DNA from: DAONLM01 sp035406685
Lineage (GTDB): Bacteria; Spirochaetota; GWE2-31-10; MWDO01
Direction: 5' to 3'
NCBI GenBank assembly: GCA_035406685.1
Contig: DAONLM010000128.1
Span: forward strand, 1 to 8,607
Length of the DNA stretch: 8,607 nt
Below the pieces are notes generated by a model. The model was given only the letters and a program-made list of their open reading frames with translations, did not search any database and was not told the origin of the DNA. Position 1 is the stretch's first letter, and each line of letters opens with the position of its first letter. Shown one piece after another: positions 1 to 6,902 of this stretch. The translations under genes and the position numbers were made by a program.

Positions 1-6
1 TTTTTT

Positions 7-549
7 ATGAATAACATTAATACTATATTAAAAAATTATACGTGCGATCACGAATTACACGTGGTCATTAATTCGGAAATGAAAAAAAGACTTGAAAATG
101 TGGCAAGGAAATTTAACATTTCTATTTCTGGACTTGTTGTATATATCTTGCAACTCTATACTAATAGGGTAAAAGAAATATATTGTTTTGGTCCAGAGGA
201 TGGGAATAGATATGAAAGAATAGGCGGGGATAGTAGGATTCATCTGTATCTGTCAAAACAGGATTATAGATTCTTAAAGAAAATCCATGCTGACCTTAAT
301 TTTTTCAGCATGGGTTTTTTATTAAGGAGAATTATCCTACTCTTTTTAGAAGAGTATGAGAGACTTGGGATTACCGGAGTAGAGATGAAGTGTAGTTTAA
401 TAAAATTAAAGTTATTTTTGAGACTAACAAAGATTAAAAAATGGAATAAGGAGAGAGAATTATCCCACTTTTCCGGTAACACCGCGCCCTTTTACAAGGC
501 AATCTACAACGATTGTTATCAAGTAATAGGCTTTGAGACCTATTATTGA
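7..549 (+). CDS. Repeat-encoded small protein with two ribbon-helix-helix-like segments
   Basis: The 180-residue product matches no enzyme I recognise. Residues 15-52 read as a short beta strand (HELHVVIN), a charged amphipathic helix, an ISIS turn and a second helix, the order seen in CopG/Arc-type ribbon-helix-helix DNA-binding domains. Residues 76-117 repeat that order (strand RIHLYLS, helix, then a hydrophobic helix ending LEEYE), so one chain may carry two such units. The tail (residues 143-180) is basic, then aromatic (ends FETYY). A partial paralogue at the other end of the window is identical at 73 of 82 overlapping residues, which supports real coding. Leptospira has a paralogous family (DUF1564) noted as possibly CopG-like, and this could be an analogue, but I cannot test homology. 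The frame is open to the window edge, so the true start may lie upstream. No Shine-Dalgarno is visible in the six bases before the ATG. The stop is TGA. Confidence 0.65.
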   Translation: MNNINTILKNYTCDHELHVVINSEMKKRLENVARKFNISISGLVVYILQLYTNRVKEIYCFGPEDGNRYERIGGDSRIHLYLSKQDYRFLKKIHADLNFFSMGFLLRRIILLFLEEYERLGITGVEMKCSLIKLKLFLRLTKIKKWNKERELSHFSGNTAPFYKAIYNDCYQVIGFETYY

Positions 550-632
550 AAAAATTTATTTTAAATTCTACCAAAAAGTAAATAAGACTATTACAATCAT
601 TTCTCGAACAAAATTAACCATGGGATAATTCT
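327..632 (+). other. Three occurrences of an AGAATTATCC-type motif in the left repeat unit
   Basis: GAGAATTATCCTAC lies at 327-340 and GAGAATTATCCCAC at 455-468 (13 of 14 identical). TGGGATAATTCT, the exact reverse complement of 456-467, lies at 621-632. The first two sit in different reading frames of the same gene, so a repeated peptide does not explain them. All three are kept in the right copy (8566-8579, 8439-8450 and 8276-8287). The 12-base inverted pair is separated by 153 bases here and 151 in the other copy. They may be binding sites for a DNA-binding protein or pairing arms in the transcript; neither is proven. Confidence 0.5.
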
Positions 633-634
633 AT
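588..634 (+). repeat. Conserved non-coding block 3' of the repeat gene, with imperfect dyad
   Basis: This 47-base block matches 8274-8320 on the other strand at 45 of 47 positions, whereas the 38 bases between the stop codon and the block are poorly conserved. Inside it, 612-630 (AATTAACCATGGGATAATT) is an imperfect palindrome with matching AATTA/TAATT arms around CC...GG. Selection on a non-coding site is the simplest reading: an operator, a recombination or replication end, or an RNA 3' end. It does not look like an intrinsic terminator because it lacks a G+C-rich stem. Confidence 0.65.
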
Positions 635-693
635 ATTTTTATCTCTCTAAAAATAAAATCGAACCCAAAAAGAAAATAAGCCTAAATATAAAG

Positions 694-722
694 TTGACAA
701 TATTATTAAAATTATCTAAAAT
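694..722 (+). promoter_or_regulatory. Sigma70-type promoter of the Fur-family gene
   Basis: A perfect TTGACA (694-699), a 17-base spacer and TAAAAT (717-722) lie 31 bases before the ATG of the regulator. Transcription would start near 729 and leave a leader of about 25 bases, which holds a weak ribosome binding site (TTAGGT, 741-746). The same box layout precedes the GatC-GatB gene and the outer-membrane protein gene. Confidence 0.7.
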
Positions 723-727
723 TATTT
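709..727 (+). promoter_or_regulatory. Possible Fur/PerR-type operator over the -10 box
   Basis: AAATTATCTAAAATTATTT is an imperfect palindrome (14 of 19 positions symmetric) that covers the -10 element of the Fur-family gene. Fur-family operators are A+T-rich dyads of about 15-19 bases, and autoregulation is common in the family, so the position is right. In DNA this A+T-rich such dyads arise easily by chance, so the call is tentative. Confidence 0.3.
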
Positions 728-753
728 AAGATTAAATTTCTTAGGTATAAAAA

Positions 754-1167
754 ATGGACAAATGCGAAGTAACAACTTTATTAAAAAGAAACAAATTAAA
801 AAAGACAGAACAAAGAGAATTATTACTCCAAATAATAATAAATTCGGAGACTCTTTTTTCTGCTGAGATTTTATATGAAAAAGTTAATAAAAATATCAAT
901 CTTGTTACAATTTATAGAATTCTAAATCTATTTATCAAAAAAAATATAATAAGAGAGGTCTTAGTTCATAACAAGACTCAATACTATGAACTTGCCTGTG
1001 AACATCATCCAGTTCATCCTCATTTTCTATGTAAAAAATGTGGCAAACTTTATTGCCTGAGATCCGTAGATAAAGTTGAATTTTCAAATTTAATTAATCT
1101 TTATAAAGAGTATCTTATTGAGAATATTTCATTACACCTAAGTGGTATCTGTCCAGAATGTAGATAA
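754..1167 (+). CDS. Fur-family metal-responsive transcriptional regulator
   Basis: This 137-residue protein has the normal length and layout of a Fur-family repressor. An N-terminal winged helix covers about residues 14-80, with KKTEQRELLL, FSAEILY and the recognition helix NLVTIYRILNLF. The C-terminal dimerisation domain has the structural zinc cysteines CKKC (93, 96) and CPEC (133, 136). His88 and His90 stand exactly where the PerR/Fur His-x-His ligands stand before CxxC, and Glu79 fits the ligand Glu of the FEL motif. Two things differ from classic Fur and PerR: the N-terminal His ligand of the H-x-SAE segment is Leu34, and the acidic residue after CGK is Cys101. The metal sensed (Fe, Zn, Mn) or a peroxide role therefore cannot be assigned. 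It would bind DNA in the cytoplasm. The gene has its own promoter, and its stop lies 4 bases from that of the convergent lipoprotein gene, so it may control the neighbouring receptor operon. Confidence 0.93.
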   Translation: MDKCEVTTLLKRNKLKKTEQRELLLQIIINSETLFSAEILYEKVNKNINLVTIYRILNLFIKKNIIREVLVHNKTQYYELACEHHPVHPHFLCKKCGKLYCLRSVDKVEFSNLINLYKEYLIENISLHLSGICPECR

Positions 1168-1171
1168 CTTT

Positions 1172-2005
1172 CTATTTAATTACTATCAATTTCTGTTCTG
1201 GCAAAAATTTTTCAAAAAAATATTTTAAGTTATATTCTGCAAAACAGAGTTCTATTGTCTCTTCAAAATCTCTCAGCATTGTACCAGAATTTCTTATGTT
1301 TCTTAAATGTTCTGGGAAAATTTTATCAGTATATTTTTTATTCCACAGAATAGTCTCTGCCAATACAAGATCATTGCTCGGATCAGTTATCTTAAATTCT
1401 GGATCTTTATATATAATAGAATCTGAGAAAAATTCTGGAAAAAGGATTCTTTCTACTCTCTCTTTATAAGACTCCCCATATTTAGACTTGAAAATTGGAG
1501 TATAAAAGAATTCCGGCATATTATTATTATTTTTTAAGAATTCATTTAATGCCATTATTCTATCAAATTTATTCTTTACATTTGTTAATCCTTTTTCATC
1601 ATAATAGTAATCATCCTGATATCTTATTACCCCTTTTGTAATTTCAAAAAATTGAAAATTTTCTTCTACTTTGCATCTATAATAATCATCTTCTTTTATG
1701 AGTTTTAATCTTGCATAAACACTTGCCTCCCCTTCTGTCCAACCATTTGGCCATGTAGCAAGAAATTTCATAGCATTAATATAAATATCAATATCCCCTG
1801 TTTCATCAATGTTAAAATTACCAATAAATACAATTGGATTAATAATTTTACTCTTTATCTCTATCCATTTATTTCCCTTCTTATTCTCTCTTATCTCGAC
1901 TTTTGTTAAGTCTATTGAATTTTTTTCATTATTTTTATAACTCTTAACAAGAGTAGAACAACTTATTAATAAAAAGCAAACTAAAATAAAAAATTTATTC
2001 TTCAT
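1172..2005 (-). CDS. Lipoprotein of unknown family, second gene of the receptor operon
   Basis: The 277-residue product starts with a type II signal peptide: a Lys-containing N-terminus, a hydrophobic core and the lipobox LISC with the acylated cysteine at residue 16. The rest is hydrophilic, with no further membrane segment, so it should be a membrane-anchored periplasmic or surface protein. I do not recognise the fold. Visible features are a Trp/Gly-rich patch (TWPNGWTEGEASVYARL, about residues 84-100), tyrosine runs near 131-140 and a basic-acidic C-terminal half. It is much shorter than SusD-type partners. The ATG has a strong Shine-Dalgarno (AAGGAG, 2020-2015) and lies only 16 bases after the receptor stop, so the two are almost surely cotranscribed. 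A role as an accessory to the receptor (substrate capture or assembly) is inferred from position only. Confidence 0.85.
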   Translation of the reverse strand: MKNKFFILVCFLLISCSTLVKSYKNNEKNSIDLTKVEIRENKKGNKWIEIKSKIINPIVFIGNFNIDETGDIDIYINAMKFLATWPNGWTEGEASVYARLKLIKEDDYYRCKVEENFQFFEITKGVIRYQDDYYYDEKGLTNVKNKFDRIMALNEFLKNNNNMPEFFYTPIFKSKYGESYKERVERILFPEFFSDSIIYKDPEFKITDPSNDLVLAETILWNKKYTDKIFPEHLRNIRNSGTMLRDFEETIELCFAEYNLKYFFEKFLPEQKLIVIK

Positions 2006-2021
2006 AATATTACTCTCCTTT

Positions 2022-4601
2022 TTAAAAACTTATTTTTACACCAACACTAGGAAGTGGTGTATTAATTCTTTGTTCTGGTGCATCTATCTGAGTCCCAGTA
2101 TATATATCAGTTTTTTTACCAGCTTTTGGACTGTAAAGCATTGCAAATATATCCTCACATGCAATATAAATCTCTGTTTTAAACTTATTACTATAATAAT
2201 TAAAAGAAATTTTTAAGTTAAAAGGAATGCTAAAATCTGCTCTTAAATCGTCATCATATTCAGTATTTTGAGAATATAGAGGTACAACCTGATCATTATT
2301 ATTCTTGTCTTTCATAATCGCATAAAACTCTTTTGCTTCACTAAATTTTTTTAATGGTGCTCCACTTGCAAAAGTAAATGAGGGAGTTATCGTAAGCCAG
2401 CTTGTTGGCCTTATATTCAATACAATATTTAAACTATGCCATCGATGATAATATGGATAATACCATATCCCTGTTGGTTCTCCCCAGAGATTCTCTTTTT
2501 GATCATCAGAGGACGGATTATAATATCGAGCAAATATAAAAGAGTATGTTATTATACCATCAAGATATCTTGAAATCTTTCTTTCTAAAAGAAGGTCAAA
2601 TCCAGTCGCATGTCCTATGCCATCAGTATGAACAAATACTTCCTTACCATCTCCTTTAGTATTCAGGTATAATCTATTAAAAAAATACTTATAATAAGTC
2701 TCTATTTTAAAAACAATATCAAGAGGAAATTTAAATTCAAAACCTATTACACTGGTCAATGTGTATGGAATCTGGACTTCAAAATTTTTTATATTCCACT
2801 CTTTTTTAAATCTATCAGTTTCAGGCAACGCTGATGAAAAAAGAGCAACACCAGCACTTATACTAAAAGATTCAAGGTATTTGAGATTTCTTACTGGAGT
2901 ATATGTTAGATTAAATCTTGGAGAAAATGTAGGATAAGTTGTTAAAGAATAATCCGAATCAATAAATAACCAAAGATGCTCAACTCTTAAGCCAGTCTCT
3001 ATTTTTAAAACATCCTGAATAATATTAAAATTAAAATTAAGATATGTATAATAATTTAATTTTTTCTTATCCTCTGGATTTACCAGCCAATCAATAAGTT
3101 TTAACTCAAATATATTTTTTGTTTCATTAAAGATTGGTTGCCATGCCTTATATTTTTCTTCATAATTAAAAAAGTTTATTGTTGCTCCTAATCCGTATTG
3201 AAAATTTATTTTTTCTGTTAATTGATTTTCAAAGTTTAACTTTGTCTGAACTATATGTTCATTGTTAATACTTAAAAAACTCCCCTCTGTATCAATATAG
3301 TAACTATTTTTATCACTTTGACTATTATAAGTATCTAAAAAAGTTCTAAAAAATTCTTTTTGAGGATCTCCATCTGGCAGGCTATTAAGATAAAACATAA
3401 AATTCTTAAAATCTGTAGAATATCCCTTCTTACCTTTATCATAAAAAACCCCATCTGCTTTTGTTGTTAAAAATTCATAACCTATAATAGTTTCTATAAA
3501 AAATTTCTCAGTAGGTAAAATTTTAAAATTGCTAAAAACAAAGGCATCATAATTATACCATTTAAAATCAGAGGTATTTATTATATCTCTCTTCTCAATA
3601 ACATTGCCATAACTATCAGTTATTTTATCCTGTATCTGTTTTAATCCTATACCATCTGAACTAAAAAAACCGTTTAATGTCCATTTAAATTTAGGATTAA
3701 CCTGCCAATACCATTTTAAATAAACATCATATATATATGGTACTCTTGAGTATTCCATTCCCATCTGTGTAAAATAATCTTTCATCATTAAAAATGTTAA
3801 ATCAAAATATGTAAGCCTTGCGCCAAGTAGTATGCCAGCATTTTTTAAACCAACAGGTATATTAAAAAAGAGTTCCTGAGTACTTGTTGCACTGTTATAA
3901 TAAAATTTAAATTTATCTTCTGGATTAAGATAATTTACCTCTAATATAGAACAACTGGAAGGTCCAAGATTTGCGGGGAAAATACCAGTCCAGAATTTCA
4001 TAGAATCCACAGCATTTGGATTAAATATTGAATAACCTCTTCCCCAGTGATATGGATATTCGAGATTAAAGCCTTCATATATTGCTATAAAGTCATCCGG
4101 ATTTCCCCCTCTTACAGAAAAAACACTATTAAATTTACCAGCATAACTAACCCCTGGTAAAATTTTTATTGTAGAAATTACATCTTCAATCTGTCCTATC
4201 ATTGAACTTGATTTTAATTCCTCTTTCTCTATTACCTTTGATTTTCCTATCTCATCACTTTTTTTATATTGTTTTTCTTCAACTACAAGTTCTTTACCTT
4301 CTATTATACCCTCTATAGACATTTTAATTAAAATTGGGTTTGAAAAGTCAGATACAAACATTTTTTTTGATTGATAACCTGTAAGAGTGGCTATTACCAA
4401 TGTCTCTCTTATATTGTCGTCAATCTTTAATATTAATTCTCCATTGCTATCTGTAAATCCAGAATACCCTCCATTTGTTAAGATAATTTTTACCCCTTCC
4501 AGAGGTATGTCAAGATCTTTATCAATTACTTTTATGTTTATATCTTTTGAAAATAAGGATAGACTAAAAAATAAAAATAACAAAAAAACTTTTTTACTCA
4601 C
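2022..4601 (-). CDS. TonB-dependent outer-membrane receptor with N-terminal carboxypeptidase-regulatory-like domain
   Basis: The 859-residue product would carry a substrate across the outer membrane using TonB-ExbBD energy. Residues 1-19 are a signal peptide ending FSK. Residues 20-95 resemble the carboxypeptidase-regulatory-like beta-sandwich of SusC-type receptors (IPLEGVKI, TDSNGELILKI, TGYQSKK). Residues about 105-225 are the plug, with EDVISTIKILPGV and the hallmark SVRGGNPDD. The rest is rich in alternating aromatic strands with Tyr/Asn/Asp turns, as in a 22-strand barrel, and the chain ends SVGVKISF with a terminal Phe typical of barrel insertion. No clear TonB box was found. The substrate is unknown; nothing marks it as siderophore, cobalamin or glycan specific. 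The start is GTG, supported by a perfect AGGAGG five bases upstream. It is the first gene of a two-gene operon with the lipoprotein, and the convergent Fur-family gene hints at metal uptake. Confidence 0.93.
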   Translation of the reverse strand: MSKKVFLLFLFFSLSLFSKDINIKVIDKDLDIPLEGVKIILTNGGYSGFTDSNGELILKIDDNIRETLVIATLTGYQSKKMFVSDFSNPILIKMSIEGIIEGKELVVEEKQYKKSDEIGKSKVIEKEELKSSSMIGQIEDVISTIKILPGVSYAGKFNSVFSVRGGNPDDFIAIYEGFNLEYPYHWGRGYSIFNPNAVDSMKFWTGIFPANLGPSSCSILEVNYLNPEDKFKFYYNSATSTQELFFNIPVGLKNAGILLGARLTYFDLTFLMMKDYFTQMGMEYSRVPYIYDVYLKWYWQVNPKFKWTLNGFFSSDGIGLKQIQDKITDSYGNVIEKRDIINTSDFKWYNYDAFVFSNFKILPTEKFFIETIIGYEFLTTKADGVFYDKGKKGYSTDFKNFMFYLNSLPDGDPQKEFFRTFLDTYNSQSDKNSYYIDTEGSFLSINNEHIVQTKLNFENQLTEKINFQYGLGATINFFNYEEKYKAWQPIFNETKNIFELKLIDWLVNPEDKKKLNYYTYLNFNFNIIQDVLKIETGLRVEHLWLFIDSDYSLTTYPTFSPRFNLTYTPVRNLKYLESFSISAGVALFSSALPETDRFKKEWNIKNFEVQIPYTLTSVIGFEFKFPLDIVFKIETYYKYFFNRLYLNTKGDGKEVFVHTDGIGHATGFDLLLERKISRYLDGIITYSFIFARYYNPSSDDQKENLWGEPTGIWYYPYYHRWHSLNIVLNIRPTSWLTITPSFTFASGAPLKKFSEAKEFYAIMKDKNNNDQVVPLYSQNTEYDDDLRADFSIPFNLKISFNYYSNKFKTEIYIACEDIFAMLYSPKAGKKTDIYTGTQIDAPEQRINTPLPSVGVKISF

Positions 4602-4606
4602 TTATT

Positions 4607-4612
4607 CCTCCT
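4607..4612 (-). promoter_or_regulatory. Strong Shine-Dalgarno fixing the receptor's GTG start
   Basis: AGGAGG on the minus strand is followed by AATAA and then GTG (4601-4599). The nearby upstream ATG is out of frame and hits a TGA within five codons, so GTG is the only start that fits the signal peptide and this site. Confidence 0.85.
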
Positions 4613-4628
4613 CATTCTTTTGAGTTAA

Positions 4629-4656
4629 ATAATAACACACTTTTTATAAAAAACAA
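4629..4656 (-). promoter_or_regulatory. Possible promoter of the receptor-lipoprotein operon
   Basis: On the minus strand TTGTTT (4656-4651), a 16-base spacer and TATTAT (4634-4629) precede the receptor, giving a start near 4622 and a leader of about 20 bases that holds the AGGAGG site. The match is weaker than the other promoters here, which would suit an activated or repressed gene. The A+T-rich background makes chance matches likely. Confidence 0.4.
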
Positions 4657-4731
4657 ATTTTTTTAAAAAAATTTTTCGTTCAAAACAAATACTTAATATT
4701 GATCTTGAAAAAATGAAAAAGAAAAAAATTA

Positions 4732-4997
4732 TTATTTTTCATTCGAAGCCTCCAAATTATATTTTACTAAAAGTTCATTTTTATAAAATAATTTAATCCA
4801 CTTATTAGGATTTTCTCTAACTTCTATTTTCATATTTGCTAATGAATATCCTTTATATTTAGGAACAATGTATATCTTACTGTTATAACTTATTTCATTT
4901 ACCTCTGAAATGTTAAAAACTTCCTTTCAACTTTGCCTTTCCCCTGTGGTTGATTTTGAGATATATTTATTCTTTCATTTTTGGTATCACACTTCTC
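4732..4997 (-). pseudogene. Relic of a DDE (rve-type) transposase, C-terminal part, frameshifted and deleted
   Basis: The 486 bases between the receptor and the GatC-GatB gene hold no intact gene, but the minus strand keeps two transposase pieces. In one frame (4997 down to about 4906) the translation contains QNQPQGKGKVERKF, which matches the catalytic-glutamate region of rve/DDE transposases (P-x-GKGKVER). That frame ends at a stop after TFQR. A second frame (4926 to a TAA at 4734-4732) encodes about 64 residues with no usable start (NISEVNEISYNSKIYIVP, then YSLANMKIEVRE, then LFYKNELLVKYNLE). This reads like the small beta-barrel domain that follows the catalytic core in Mu-like and related insertion-sequence transposases. 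The pieces are almost adjacent, whereas intact enzymes have a longer link, so there is probably an internal deletion plus a frameshift. A third frame at about 5008-4970 (YGFKRSVIPKMKE) may be a further fragment. The N-terminal half, with the two catalytic Asp, is gone, and no terminal repeats were recognised. Confidence 0.7.
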
Positions 4998-5018
4998 TTA
5001 AAACCATATCAAAAAATT

Positions 5019-5047
5019 TTGACAAAATGATAAAATTAGGATATAAA
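5019..5047 (+). promoter_or_regulatory. Near-consensus sigma70 promoter of the GatC-GatB gene
   Basis: TTGACA (5019-5024), a 17-base spacer and TATAAA (5042-5047) form the best promoter in the window. Transcription would start near 5054, leaving a leader of about 34 bases that carries the GAAAGG ribosome binding site (5073-5078), nine bases before the ATG. The promoter lies just outside the transposase relic. Confidence 0.8.
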
Positions 5048-5087
5048 AATATCTTGAATCTTACTCTAAAATGAAAGGTAGACTAAA

Positions 5088-6866
5088 ATGTCAAAAAAAG
5101 AAGAAAAAATAGATATTGATTCCCTTATAAAACTCTCTGCGATTGAAATCACAGAAGAAGAGAAGGAATATTTTAAAAAAGAACTATCAAATTTTTTAGA
5201 ATATGCAGAAATAATTAATAGTGTTGATTGTAATAAGTTACAACCGGCAAGTCATGCGGTAGAAAAAGAGGCTTATTTAAGAGATGATATCCCAATTGAA
5301 TATGATAAATTAGAATCATTATTAAATAATGCTCCTTACAAAGAAGGGACAAGTTATATTGTCCCCCCACAAAAAGGGAGAACTGGTAAAGAAAAAGAAC
5401 TCGGTGAAGCAAAATTTACAGACCAAAATGTAGAATATGAGGCTGTAATTGGATTAGAAGTACATGCTCATTTAAAGACAAAATCAAAACTCTTCTGTAA
5501 TTGTAGTACTGAGTTTGGGAAATCCCCAAATGCAAATACCTGTCCTGTTTGTACGGGGCAACCAGGTGTATTACCAGTATTAAATAAAGAGGCTGTAAAC
5601 ATGGCGATAATGGCTGGCCTTGCAATGAATTGTAAGATAAATCATAGATCTATTTTTGCAAGAAAAAACTATTTTTATCCGGATTTACCAAAGGCTTATC
5701 AGATATCACAATATGAAGAGCCTCTTTGTAGTGGTGGATGGATAGATATCGAAATAGATGGCAAAATTAAAAGAATAAGATTGAATAGAATACATATGGA
5801 AGAGGATGCTGGTAAAATGGTGCATGTAGGAGCACCCGGGATATGGGGATCAAAAGCAAGTGCTGTTGACTATAATAGATCCAGTGTCCCTTTAATAGAG
5901 ATAGTATCAGAGCCAGATATAAATAGTGCCAAAGAGGCAAAAGAGTATGTTATAATGTTAAGATCAATACTTGTCTCTCTTGGAATATGTGATGGCAACC
6001 TTGAAGAAGGTAGCCTTAGATGTGATGCAAATATTTCTATAAGACCAAAAGGAACCAGCGGATTAGGAGTTAAAACAGAAATAAAGAATATGAACTCTTT
6101 TAAAGCAATAGAAAGGGCAATTGATTTTGAAATAGAGAGACAGATAAAATTAAAAAAGAGTGGTAAAATTATAGAGCAGGAGACAAGATTATGGGATGAA
6201 GCTTCGCAAAAGACATATACAATGAGAACAAAAGAGGAGTCCCATGATTATCGATACTTTCCAGATCCAGACCTACTTCCTCTTATAGTTGAAGATAAAA
6301 CAATAGAAGAATTAAGAAAAAAAATAGGCTTACTACCTCTTGAGAGAAAAAAGATATATATTGAAAAATTTAACCTTACAGAAGACGAAGCAAGACTTCT
6401 TATAACAAATCCAAAATATGCTGATTATTTTGATAAATGTCTAAAAAATTATGCAAATTCAAGAAATCTTGCTAACTGGTTTTTTAATGAATTACTATCT
6501 TTTGTATCAGGCGATATAGAATTGATTCATATAAAGCCAGAAGAATTTATAGAACTTTTAGTAAGGATTGATAATAATGAGATAAGTGGTAAAATTGGGA
6601 AATATATTATATCAAAATCATTTGAGATAAAAAAGAGTTTTAATTTAATTATTGAAGAAGAGGGATTAAAACAGATAACTGATGAAAGACAAATTGAGGC
6701 GATTATTAATAAGATTTTAGAAAATAATCAATCTCAAGTAAAAGAATATAAATCAGGTAAGAGTAAAGTTTTTGGATTTTTTGTTGGGGAAATAATGAAA
6801 GAAACAAAAGGAAAGGCAAATCCGAAGATGGTAAATGAAATTTTAAAACGACTTCTTGATTCTTAA
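5088..6866 (+). CDS. gatCB: GatC-GatB fusion, subunits C and B of Asp-tRNA(Asn)/Glu-tRNA(Gln) amidotransferase
   Basis: The GatCAB complex turns Glu-tRNA(Gln) and/or Asp-tRNA(Asn) into the amide forms. GatB phosphorylates the misacylated tRNA, GatA supplies ammonia from glutamine, and GatC stabilises the pair. Here one 592-residue chain holds both C and B. Residues 9-95 are a whole GatC (IKLSAIEITEEEKEYF, then LEYAEIINSVDC, YLRDD, NAPYKEGTSYIVPP). A charged linker of about 20 residues follows. GatB begins near residue 117 with YEAVIGLEVHAHLKTKSKLF and has the zinc cysteines C137, C139, C152 and C155, ARKNYFYPDLPKAYQISQYE, SHDYRYFPDPDLLPL, and the tail domain with KGKANPKMVNEILKRL near the end. 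Each part has the usual length, no stop or frameshift lies between them, and I see no missing key residue. gatA is not in the window. The gene has its own promoter and is monocistronic here. Confidence 0.96.
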   Translation: MSKKEEKIDIDSLIKLSAIEITEEEKEYFKKELSNFLEYAEIINSVDCNKLQPASHAVEKEAYLRDDIPIEYDKLESLLNNAPYKEGTSYIVPPQKGRTGKEKELGEAKFTDQNVEYEAVIGLEVHAHLKTKSKLFCNCSTEFGKSPNANTCPVCTGQPGVLPVLNKEAVNMAIMAGLAMNCKINHRSIFARKNYFYPDLPKAYQISQYEEPLCSGGWIDIEIDGKIKRIRLNRIHMEEDAGKMVHVGAPGIWGSKASAVDYNRSSVPLIEIVSEPDINSAKEAKEYVIMLRSILVSLGICDGNLEEGSLRCDANISIRPKGTSGLGVKTEIKNMNSFKAIERAIDFEIERQIKLKKSGKIIEQETRLWDEASQKTYTMRTKEESHDYRYFPDPDLLPLIVEDKTIEELRKKIGLLPLERKKIYIEKFNLTEDEARLLITNPKYADYFDKCLKNYANSRNLANWFFNELLSFVSGDIELIHIKPEEFIELLVRIDNNEISGKIGKYIISKSFEIKKSFNLIIEEEGLKQITDERQIEAIINKILENNQSQVKEYKSGKSKVFGFFVGEIMKETKGKANPKMVNEILKRLLDS

Positions 6867-6902
6867 TTTAATAATTAATAAATATATTATATTCCCTACC
6901 TA

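Larger units (their letters stand above)
1..661 (+). repeat. Left copy of a dispersed repeat unit (gene plus 3' conserved block)
   Basis: This stretch matches, in inverted orientation, the right end of the window (8246-8607). The match covers the last 80 or so codons of the small gene, becomes weak just after the stop codon, returns strongly at 588-634, and ends with a shared 15-base stretch at 647-661 (paired with 8246-8260). Beyond 661 no similarity to the other copy is visible. The 5' half cannot be compared because the right copy runs off the window. The 3' ends of both copies point inward, so the 7.6 kb between them is bracketed by inverted repeats. It may be a dispersed gene family, a non-autonomous mobile unit, or the arms of an invertible segment. 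Confidence 0.85.

Noticed and set aside
264..482. 72-codon minus-strand frame inside the left repeat
   Set aside because: It is antisense to the conserved repeat gene, whose paralogue differences are conservative in the plus frame, so the plus frame is the coding one.
1160..1230. Terminator between the convergent regulator and lipoprotein genes
   Set aside because: The stops are only 4 bases apart, and no stem with a U-tract could be found there on either strand.
4387..4623. Open frame of 78 codons on the plus strand opposite the receptor start
   Set aside because: It is the antisense shadow of the receptor signal peptide and N-terminal domain, with no ribosome binding site and a low-complexity product.
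4655..4674. Palindrome of A and T runs (AAATTTTTTTAAAAAAATTT)
   Set aside because: Homopolymer runs in very A+T-rich DNA form such palindromes by chance, and nothing ties it to a function.
5215..5625. Two minus-strand frames of 65 and 69 codons inside the GatC-GatB gene
   Set aside because: They are shadows of a highly conserved gene and have no start signals.
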